The notes beneath the pieces are model-generated. The model had not been told where the DNA came from. It did no database searches and saw nothing but the letters and a program-made list of their open reading frames with translations. 64,000 nt of DNA from Theristus sp. LFF4_11 (Eukaryota > Nematoda > Chromadorea > Monhysterida > Xyalidae). Made by a program: the position numbers and the translations under genes. The stretch lies in NCBI GenBank assembly GCA_030248135.1, contig JASANC010004694.1, positions 1 to 64,000 of the forward strand, in the 5' to 3' direction. Shown here one piece after another: positions 55,301-64,000 of this stretch. Numbering within the stretch: the first letter of the stretch is position 1; each line of letters begins with the position of its first letter.

Positions 55301-58300
55301 AACTTAGCCCTGGCTTTAAAACATCGCCTAAAAATCACAACAACAACAACAAGCAATCTTCTATTCCTCAGGTGTCATCCAAAGTTTTCAGGTGTATCTG
55401 ACATTTGTTCAGGTGTAAAAAATGGGCACTGCAACACTACTTTCTACGCAATGATTCAACTGTATTTTTTCATGGCCCGAAAGGTCTGAACTTGCGGATT
55501 CGGATTGCGTCTCTTCGTGTGCATGGTGTGTATGGTGCGCAAATCCTTTGTGGTTTGTCTACGCACTTTTTTCATTTGTTTGCGTGGTTTGGCAACACTC
55601 CAATGTTGTACTTGCATATCACGCAGCCGTTGTCTGTTTGTTTGTTGAAATTACGTTACACATGTATGTGTTTTTTGAAAGTAGCAGCAAATTCGGATAT
55701 TTTCAGACATGGTCTAAAAAATGTTTTAAATTTATAAAAATTTATAAAAAGCTTGCTATATTTTGGCTGCTACTTTGAAAAAAATGAGCAGAGGAACAAC
55801 AGAAACTGCTGTGAAATGTTGTTGTGAAATGTTAAAATGTTTTGAAGTTTGATCGTATGTTTACGTGGAGCAACTGCTGCATACACGTTATTTCTCCTTG
55901 TGTTGTTGCACTTGTGCAGTAATTTTCTTTTACAGCATTGAATTTTAAAAAGAAACCACGAATTTTGCCCTGCGTGTCACGCAGTCAATGCCTGCCAAAA
56001 ACGCGAAAAAATTTTGCGTGCATCTCACACACACTGTGGTGCGTTGCCCACAAGTTGTACAAGTGTGCAGCAGATTTTGCTGTCTGACTAACACACGGCG
56101 GATGAGTTTGTTTCCGAGATGATGTTTCTCTGTCACTAATACTCGCGAGACGCGTTTGTGAAGCAGAATTTTGTTTTGATGTGTGTGCCTTTTTCAAGGT
56201 TTCAACTATCATACTTGGTAATGAAGCATCTATTGGACGTAGAACCCAACCAACCAATAATCAGTTTCATGATCTGAATTCCAAATTTGAAGTTGAAACT
56301 TTTTCACCGTTTCGCAAAATACTATTTTCATCTCTCTAAGCGAATCGTTTATTGCGTTTTTCCGTTTTTTAATGTTCCGCAAAAAAAGTTCATTGCGGCT
56401 GTCGGTTTCATTCGAGCTGTCGTTCATCTTTTATAATTGACGAGTCGATTTGGGTTTAGGTATAAAATGAAACGAGCCGATATGCATTGTTCAGAGTGCG
56501 CCGCCGCCGGCTGACATGCCGTCACATGGCTTTAGCAACAACACGAACACACAATGACTAATTGCGTCAGAAATTTTGAAACGCTTTTCAGTGAGTGACC
56601 GATTGGACAGCCACATAGATATAGAACAACTTGTGCAAATGGGCAACTGCACTGCAACAGTATGTGAAGCAGGTTATGCAGTTTTGTGGTCGGCATGTCA
56701 TGTTGCCGTCGCACATAACGCACAGTTTTGTCCGTGACAGCGCCACAGTTGCAGTCTGCTGCCTGCTGCGACATGCACCGAGGCGTCCGTTGCCAAGGCA
56801 GCAGGAAACGCGCACGCCCGTGCCACAGTCACTCGCTGCTCATTGTCGCTTTTCTCTGTCGCCGTGCTGCCTTTATTGTTCCAAACAACTTGAATTCAAA
56901 CCTGTGCATTTCGATTACAAGCTTTTTAAACGAAGGGTACGAAGGTGCCCTGTACAAGTCAGATTCTATGCAATTTCAGTTTCACTTTATTTTGTTCTAA
57001 TTTCGTACATTTTGTTCTGCTGAGCTTTGCACGTACAACCCGTACAAAAACATTTAGAGCTTCGACATGACAACTTGAACGAGCTTTGTTCAGAGTAGCG
57101 CTCGTGCACAGTAAAAAACCACTTTTTTTGTATTTTGTAAAATTCTATAGTGTTTCAAATTTCTGCTCAATACTGGTGACGAACGCGAGCCATTTTAAAT
57201 TTGCACCTTTATCTCACCCTGTCTGTGCATATGTTGTTATATGGTTTTCTGCCGGTCCATGTGTTTGGTACAGCTTTTGGAACATTGTACATATCAAGAA
57301 CCGTCCTGCGTGTGCATTTGCATTATGTTCAAAGTATTACAGACTGCACTCGGTTGGATTTGTAGACGTTCGCCTTTTAAGCGAGAATAATATTTGGTTG
57401 CTTAGTTTGCTGAGCTGATGCAGTCTGCTTCTAAGCTAATCAATTTCTATCGACGTGTCATGTCGTATAGCTCCCCAATTTGTCAAGCACAGTGCAAGCA
57501 AATAGTGAATATTTTTCTTGCGCGAGTTTTTTTGCATGTTTATTGATTACTGCTGCTTTACGACACAAACGTTGCGTTAGCAATGATATCTACTGTATTC
57601 TCGCTCACTTTAACATTACTTTAGTAAGGTGAAAAACTATTTTTCACAGCCACATGTATCCCCAACTGTTTGTTATTTGTATCTTGTTAAAAGACTAAAA
57701 AATTGTGCGATGAAGCACATGTACCCTTGTTCCGAGTGTCCTTAGTCCATGTCCTGCCAAAGAGTCTCTTGGCTTGTCGTGTGTACTAGGGAGAGCTAAA
57801 TCAATAAGTTTGCAAATCCTTCTGTTCTTCTGCAGGTACACACTTTGCTCTTTCGTAGCGATTCAGTGTGTTTTTCGCTGCTTTGTACCGGAATTATGTT
57901 GGTTTTTACTCAAGATCAATCGACATTGAAAAACATCACAAATGTTTTACTGAGCCGATAGACCGAGCGCAGAACGAGATTTTTTGGTTTTCTTATTACT
58001 TCATCTTGTGTCTATCATTAAGGCAATGGCAAGTTTGTCAATAAATTCGCAAATGGTCTCCATCCGTGCATTACTACTGTTACATACATCGTTTGCGGCG
58101 CTGTGATGTGTCAGTGAGAAGCGCTACTCGAAAAAGCAGACGGAAGCCGAAGATGCGCGCTACGTTGCTCGCGCCGCCGACCGCACTTGTTCATGGCTCA
58201 GTTCTTGACTCTCCCCAGAGTCGACCACGGTGTCTTGCGTGCTGAGGCGACTACTCGCGGCAGCCGCATAGCGGCGTGCTTCTGCAGGCTGCTTGTGCGT

Positions 58301-58421
58301 CAGAAAATCTGCGCGTTGATACAGTGCGATTTGTATTGTTAGTAGCAGCGGCGTATGCTTGTGTAGCAGGCGTATGTATGAGTGCCGCCATGCCATATGC
58401 ACATAATATTTGTACTTGTGC
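52346..58421. other. 6-kb stretch without recognised exon; G+T-rich on the + strand
   Basis: Large parts (about 52.65-53.45 and 54.0-58.4 kb) have a + strand rich in G and T, like sense-strand introns of the + strand genes at 11.1-15.4 and 39.3-41.7 kb. Open frames here are short, Cys/Val/Leu/Phe-rich consequences of that composition and show no domain. A SINE S2 tail is at 55308-55350. May be the long 5' intron of a + strand transcript continuing to the right edge (inference). Confidence 0.35.
55308..55350 (+). mobile_element. SINE family S2, tail fragment
   Basis: TTAGCCCTGGCTTTAAAACA followed by TCGCCTAAAAATCACAACAA and further CAA units. Same 3' module as 9236-9340 and 60690-60800. Only the 3' end is retained. 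Confidence 0.65.
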
Positions 58422-59001
58422 GGGGGGGTACAATTCCGGCCCGCTAATTCCGGCCTGAAGAATTCCGGCCCGCTCATTCCGGCCCGAAGAATTCCGGCCC
58501 GAAGAATTCCGGCCCGGAGAATTCCGGCCCGGAGAATTTTCGCCAGCACGAACAATATTAAACCACACGAAGTGATTTTGGTAATAAAATAAGAAAATAA
58601 AAATATCGATGTTCACATGTTACAGTGTATTTTCAATGATGTTCGTCCTGTTTGCTTTTTTGGAAAATGAAACCTTTTGGAAAAAAGAAACTACAACTAA
58701 ATTTTTAAATTTTTTATCATGAACAGGATTTGTGACCCTTTTACCTTATCAAAAAGGCTTGGCTTAGGATTAGGAACCTACAACAAGTCACTGCAAGCAA
58801 GTTCTAAACAAAAATAAAAAATCACAAGAATTTATTTACCAAAAATCACTTCGTGTGGTTTAATATTGTTCTTGCTGGCGAAAATTCTCCGGGCCGGAAT
58901 TCTCCGGGCCGGAATTCTTCGGGCCGGAATTCTTCGGGCCGGAATGAACGGGCCGGAATTCTACGGGCCGGAATTTCGCGGGCCGGAATAGTACACGAGC
59001 C
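58422..59001. mobile_element. Foldback element with satellite-built inverted repeats, 10-bp TSD GTACTTGTGC
   Basis: Both inverted repeats consist of head-to-tail copies of a 15-bp unit (GAATTCCGGCCCGAA with A/G variation): six or seven copies on the left (58432-58545) and seven mirrored on the right (58885-58989). Inside these the arms pair further over GAATTTTCGCCAGCACGAAC and ACCACACGAAGTGATTTTGG. GTACTTGTGC flanks the element (58412-58421 and 59002-59011). The 280-bp centre includes a TTAGGATTAGG phrase at 58752. Confidence 0.9.
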
Positions 59002-59011
59002 GTACTTGTGC

Positions 59012-60689
59012 TGCCTGCTGGCGTGCTTCATACTAGTACCGCCCTTTTCAATATCACACAGAGTGTGTGCGGATATGCTTTTGCTGCGCACATGCTTGGT
59101 GTCATCTTTCTGCCGCTTTGTGCGGAATTATCCACTGCGGTGTGCGTCTGTCGCGGCATGTACACTTCAGCTTGCTCGAAAGCTGCTCAACGACGTGCTT
59201 CAGTTGCATTGTTGATAGCCGCTAGCCGTGCGTCGGTTTGCACAAAATGCTGTCACCATTTTCTACGTGTTTTGAGCCTCGGTATGTCCTGTTTCACTTT
59301 CTTTGTGTTTGTCATACTGCTCTTTCTGTTCCAACGATATTATGGAACAAACTTGCAATTAATTATTAATTCCCTTCCGTATTCCAAGTGTTGTCGTGTC
59401 GTGAATCCGTCGTGTTTGTGGCATAATCTGCTTCGTATGTCGCGTGTTATGTCACATAGCACTTTGTGCCACGAAGACGATAAAATGGGTTGTCTTGCTT
59501 TTTAAAAAAAGCACATTCAGTTTAAGAAAAATTAATTATAAATGTTTTGGATACGGCTTCTACTGGTCTGTGTTCAAACTTATGGAAGTACATACGTTGT
59601 TATTACGTTTTTTGTTGGACCGCGCCCCCTGTACTAATGCTGTGCAAAAAACGCGCATCCGTAAAAAAACTAAATTCTTTTCAGTTGATGATGGTTTTAT
59701 CTGGTAAAGATTTTTCGGTGTGGTAATAATTTTTGCGCATTGTTACTTTGATGGCAGCTAGTTGCGTGTTCGCGTTGCCTCGCTCGGCCTTCAATGCGTC
59801 GCTCAGCGCCAGCTCGCACATAAATTTACCGACGCCTAATGTGCATTTTAACGAGCATTTTTATTTTGGTCTGCTTGCGAACACATTTCACATCATCAAG
59901 CACGCACGCGAACCCGAGATTTAGATACGTAGCGTTTTTTTCAAGCCTGTTGTTACCCATAAATCCGGTCGTTATGTATTTTCTGTTGTTAGTCGTCTTT
60001 GTCGACGGCGGCTGCGTTTAGATAGTGCCCTACACCGTGCCGTTCGATTTGTCAATTTTTTCTCTCAGTCTTTCTGCTCAAAATGCACAATATCTAATTG
60101 CGATTGCACGGACATCGCATATTTCTGCTTGTTTATTCGCCATTTTCGTGTGGCCAAAAAACGTGAACGAACGATCACACTTTTAGCCTGTGCACCATAC
60201 CATCAATCACAAAATAACAATGGCGTCATATGACTCGACGCGAATGGGTGTGAAAAGAAGTGGCTGATTGAAAAAAATGTCTCTGTCACAGAAAAACAAT
60301 GACTGGCGACAGAGGGATCAATCAGAAAGCTCCAGTAACCAGTTTGCACTATTCGGTGTGAGAAGTACAAAAAACATGCTGAAGCATGCGCAACAGAGCA
60401 CAGCACCAGCTCACGTTGTAGCGCCTTGGTAAAAAGATAACAAACGAGCCACAGCGAGCGACAAAAAAAGTGAGTGTCGAACTTCGAACGAAACGAATTT
60501 GTGCACAGTGCTAGATTTTGTCAGCCCAGCAATTAGAAAACACGATTGTGTAGGGTGCTGTATGTTGCACGATGTTTTTACATACGTTGGAAAGATATTG
60601 AAATGATGGTGAACCGATTCAAGCATCTCTTGAACAGCAAGATAGTCCTTCCGAAGTTTGGTGGAAGATCCCGCTATATCGGAAAATAT
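59012..60689. other. Stretch without recognised gene
   Basis: The first kilobase is G+T-rich on the + strand as described for 52.3-58.4 kb. From 60.1 kb the composition changes to A/C-rich. No repeat, RNA gene or domain recognised. Confidence 0.35.
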
Positions 60690-60885
60690 GGAAGCGTCGG
60701 TGATTTTAGGTGAACCGAACAAACGGTGATTTTAGGCGATGTTTTTTAGCCAGGGCTAACTAAGAAAAGAGTACAGAACGTCGTAGAGTAGAGCGCCCGT
60801 GGGGCTCGACCCCCCCCCCCCCCCGAAAAGACAGACAGGAGTCTAACGCGCTACACCCAGGCCACCAGGGTGACAGTAGGGCATG
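60690..60885 (-). mobile_element. SINE family S2 with tRNA-like head
   Basis: On the minus strand the order is CACCCTGGTGGCCTGGGTGT (box A-like TGGCCTGGGTGTAGCG), then TTAGACTCCTGTCTGTC, a G14 run, box B-like GGTCGAGCCCC, CTACTCTACGACGTTCTGTA, and the shared 3' module TTAGCCCTGGCTAAAAAACA. The G run sits between the boxes where the variable/anticodon region would be. Tail ends near 60690. Confidence 0.65.
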
Positions 60886-62967
60886 TACAATGTGGGTGCT
60901 CTCTGCGAATAAACGGATTGTGGTATCTAATTTTTACTTTCACTGTATTCACATTGTTCAATTTCAGTTTAAGTGTCTTTTCCAATTAAGCAAATGAGCA
61001 GCGACAAAAAAAGTTCTAAAGTAAAACCGTTAAAAATTCAATGTCATTAATAGATGCAGGATGCTATGTTGTGTTAATTCATTTGGCATATTCAAAATGA
61101 CATGCAGCCCAAGCCGAGCCATCCCATCACGTTCAGTGAAGCGATTACTAAAAGTAAAATGTTAGCAGCGTAGCGGAACAGGTTTGATGTACAGAATTAA
61201 CTTGTCATCTCGTTTGTGTTCTCTTCTTGTACACTTGTGTTCTGTTACAATGGGTTAGACGTATTTCTGTGCTCACTGCTGATGTTCGTTCAGTCCCACC
61301 GCAGCGCAGGTACATAAACGGACACGACAGTTGCACACTTTTTGTTATCTTTTCACTTTGTCCGCTTGAACAGCAACGTTGCTGCAGTCATCTGCAGAGT
61401 CTTCAAAATGTTGTTGCTTTATTATGAAAGATTGAAGTATTTCCTCTGAACTTATTTACACGTAACTTTAATAAAGCTGAAATTTTTTTTAACTTTTGTT
61501 CTTTATGACGTACATTATTCCACAGCTACGTGTTTCATGCAACTCAATGTTTGCTGGATGTTGTCATTGAATTTCATGAAATTGACGCAACGTTGCACGA
61601 CATGTTTTTTGTGTGCAATGACTAATGTAACAATGTGTCGTTATTCGTATGGTTTGTCTGCAGTTTCAAAAGAAGTAACCGGCGTCATTTTGATTGCCAT
61701 TCACTTTAGTATTCGAATGTATGTACGTTCTGCGTGCTGAACGAAAGCTGCAGCGAAGCAGCACTGCATTAACTTCCAAGTTTCGATTGGTTTTCTCTTT
61801 CTGGCAACCACAGCGTACGCACATTTATTACCGTAGAAAAACTGCATTACAATACACACACGTGAAGCAAACGCCAATGTGTGTGCGTGTGTGCTGTTTG
61901 GCAGCAGTTGTTTCCAGTTTCGCGTGTACATTGTACGTCGACTTGACATGCAGTGAAAAGAACTCTGTACACTATGTGTTGTGTAGCAGTCCGTGCGCGC
62001 GTGTATGTCTGCGCTGTTGATGTTGTGTGTGTCTGTTTTTTTTTTATTCTGCGGTTGGCTGAACGCCCCGGCCTGGTCGCTTTTGACAGCAAAGAGAAAA
62101 ATGTGTATCAGTGTACACGAGAGCAGAGCAATGTACACTGGCTCACTATAATAACAACAACGTGAATACTGGCCGCCACAAGCTTGTTATTGGCACACTC
62201 TATTCAACTGCTCGCTCTCTGCTCACCTATGCACAATTGCGGTGACGACCACGGACACAGTAAATGTGTGTGTGCGCGTTGTTGTGTGTGTTCATGCGGT
62301 GTGGGCGCTGCGTAGCCAACCGACAGAACGCAGTGCACTATGTGTTGGTATTGTGATGTTATTTCATGCGTGCGCACCAAGCAACGAAACGAACGTACAT
62401 GACATGCTCGTTGCCAACTACATGCATATTCTACTGACAGTGCTGGTGGTCTGTGTGCCAGAAGCTCGCAGCCTCGCCGACAAGTGCACGCGGCAATTTT
62501 TCGATTCCAGTTTTTTTCGCCATCATACGCTTTATGCATGTTGCAGAAGCGTACATACGCGCAGCTTCCACCGGCCTGGTTTATCATGTGTAGCATAGCA
62601 GTCCCTTTGCGTTAATGTCAGTCGGTTGTCAATTAAATTCGCATTTTATGTTCACGTTTATATATTAGATCGCTTGTTGTGTGCATAAGTGCTTTCTATT
62701 TGTACAATTTTGCGTCACATTTTTTGCGAACCAACTTAAATTTTTGACATCACAGGTTTTCCGCGTTTTTATTATCGTTATCCATGTCTTCAGAGCGGTT
62801 CCACCAAAGTTTTTCAACCGAACTAGTTTTCGGGATCGGGAAACAAAGGATTCCACGTTGAATACAAGATTTCTACTTTTTTACAAAATTAAAGAATTGA
62901 ATTCATCAACTATTTTTTTACTTCCAGACAGAATTTTCTGCACAGCGCAATAATTCACGTTTCGTAG
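60886..62967. other. Stretch without recognised gene, partly G+T-rich on the + strand
   Basis: No domain-bearing frame, repeat or RNA gene was recognised. 61.2-62.65 kb is again G+T-rich on the + strand. A possible acceptor (TTTTCTGCACAG) is at 62934-62945, but an in-frame stop at 62965 separates it from the open frame that follows. Confidence 0.35.
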
Positions 62968-63987
62968 TTAAAAACGTACAACCACAATGTGACGGCCGTT
63001 TCGGCAACCGACAGAGCAGCGTTCACTGACGACCAACAACGCGTGCACAGTGTTCTTCGTAGCATTCACGAACAAGCGCGGTGCGGCGTCACTTGGCACG
63101 CCAGCCAACCGCAGTTGCGAAATATCATGAATGGCTTGGTGACGTTGAAACGCGCCCGCAGTTCATCGTTGTGTGACAATGAGCGTTCAACAAAGTCGTC
63201 CGTTGTTGAGCGTCACAACAAACAAGTGCATGCCAAACGTAACAATGACAACTGTAAGCATTGTCCAGTAATCGGCATGTGCAACGGCAGTGACAGCGGC
63301 GACCAGAACACTCGCTCGGCCAGTGCAGACATTCAGCTGCGAAATGAGACCGATGATGAGCTGTACGGTCTAACGAATGGAGACATCGAGCACCAGGCAC
63401 ACTCGGGCGCAGCAGCGACACCACCGCCAAGCAAACGACACTGCTGCGCTTCAGACTCAAAACCGCCCGTCAATCATCACCAAAACCGATGTCACATGAA
63501 AAAACTGAACAATATTTCTATTCATAATGTTACGAATAACGACGGTAGCGCAAGTGAAAGCAGCACAGATGATGAAGATGATGTTCAGCATCAGGGAAAA
63601 CGCAAACGCGGGTTGATCAATGTAAGAACGTGTACTCTGGTCAAGCAGAACGGTTTGGTTGCAACTATGAACACCAATCACAGCGGTAGCAACCATTTTA
63701 ATCATTTGATCAATGGATTCTCGAAACAGCCACCAAGCAACGGCTACAACGTTGTGGTTGCATCAATGTCCAGCAATGCCATGACGTCTGTGTCAGCTGC
63801 CAATCAAGGTGAATCGTTTGCAAAGCTGCCGTTGCATTTTGATATTGATTGTACGGCACTTGCCAACAACATGCTACCAATGCAGACGTTCTTTCAGTAT
63901 CGCATGGTCATTCAAATGTTTCAGACTATATCAGCCATTCAAATGTTTCTGGAAGTTCCAAACCGATTGGTTCGTCGGCGTCAGTAG
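62968..63987 (+). CDS. Hypothetical low-complexity protein exon (Ser/Asn/His-rich), likely partial
   Basis: An uninterrupted frame of about 340 codons, unusually long for this window, from 62968 to the stop at 63985-63987. No ATG begins it; the first Met codons are at 63127 (IMNGLVTLKRARSSSL) and later, so either it starts there or it continues from an upstream exon. The composition is Ser/Asn/His/Gln-rich with an acidic patch (SESSTDDEDDVQ) followed by basic GKRKRG, as in nuclear regulatory proteins. No folded domain is recognised. The last part (FQYRMVIQMFQTISAIQMF, then VRRRQ stop) may be intron read-through, since donors such as CAAGGTGAATC (63807-63817) precede it. Confidence 0.5.
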   Translation, partial: LKTYNHNVTAVSATDRAAFTDDQQRVHSVLRSIHEQARCGVTWHASQPQLRNIMNGLVTLKRARSSSLCDNERSTKSSVVERHNKQVHAKRNNDNCKHCPVIGMCNGSDSGDQNTRSASADIQLRNETDDELYGLTNGDIEHQAHSGAAATPPPSKRHCCASDSKPPVNHHQNRCHMKKLNNISIHNVTNNDGSASESSTDDEDDVQHQGKRKRGLINVRTCTLVKQNGLVATMNTNHSGSNHFNHLINGFSKQPPSNGYNVVVASMSSNAMTSVSAANQGESFAKLPLHFDIDCTALANNMLPMQTFFQYRMVIQMFQTISAIQMFLEVPNRLVRRRQ

Positions 63988-64000
63988 AAGTTTCAACAAG

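Noticed and set aside
58160..58616. Protein frames with repeating PGRNS/RAGIL units (and mirrored at 58846-59091)
   Set aside because: Translation of the 15-bp satellite in the foldback element, open in several frames on both strands.
62989..63987. Start codon at 62989
   Set aside because: The codon is GTG, not an ATG; a eukaryotic exon continuing from upstream or starting at 63127 is more likely.

Overview
The window looks like nuclear DNA from an invertebrate, most likely a nematode. Its protein-coding genes are split by mostly short introns (about 50-110 bases) with pyrimidine-CAG acceptors. The sense strand of introns is G+T-rich. One gene is a BATH-type MATH-BTB protein with BTB-repeat architecture typical of nematodes. 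Species assignment is inference; no database search was possible.

Four genes could be reconstructed exon by exon, and their reading phases agree across every junction except one. They are: (1) a MATH-BTB protein, + strand, 3707-5614; (2) a DCAF11/WDR23 WD-repeat substrate receptor of CUL4-DDB1 ubiquitin ligase, + strand, 13 exons, 11109-15397; (3) a GLMP (NCU-G1) lysosomal membrane glycoprotein, - strand, 8 exons, 17315-23638, whose signal-peptide exon is separated from exon 2 by a 4.3-kb intron full of transposons; (4) a TXNL1-type thioredoxin-PITH protein, + strand, 8 exons, 39284-41733. Two weaker candidates are a single-exon signal-anchor/membrane protein (7286-7849, - strand) and a low-complexity Ser/Asn/His-rich exon at the right edge (about 62968-63987). 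The gene functions (ubiquitin ligase adaptors, lysosome, thioredoxin/proteasome) are ordinary housekeeping and form no operon.

Most of the window is mobile DNA, much of it datable by exact target-site duplications (TSDs). 1-3.7 kb: G/C-tract-rich foldback and hAT-like elements. 6.3-7.2, 19.3-23.5 and 39.8-40.5 kb: deleted mariner-like elements with TA TSDs, themselves hit by a hAT-like element and a TA-flanked MITE. 8.5-10.7 kb: a TA-MITE, SINEs and a three-level nest (hAT-like in a tRNA-derived SINE in an older hAT-like). 24.6-25.8 kb: hAT-like in hAT-like. 26.1-35.1 kb: six non-autonomous Helitrons joined head to tail as three pairs. 36.2-39.0 kb: non-LTR retrotransposon in hAT-like in hAT-like. 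42.4-45.0 kb: a reversed Helitron with its own TA-MITE. 45.2-49.6 kb: a long palindromic element carrying another Helitron, whose empty site is preserved in the opposite arm. 50.3-51.25 kb: a 149-bp tandem repeat. 51.3-52.3 kb: a TIR element. 58.4-59.0 kb: a foldback element whose inverted repeats are built from a 15-bp satellite.

52.4-62.9 kb contains no recognisable coding exon apart from these insertions; much of it is G+T-rich on the + strand, like sense introns elsewhere in the window. One 310-bp homopolymer block (29.2-29.5 kb) looks like an assembly or basecalling artefact.
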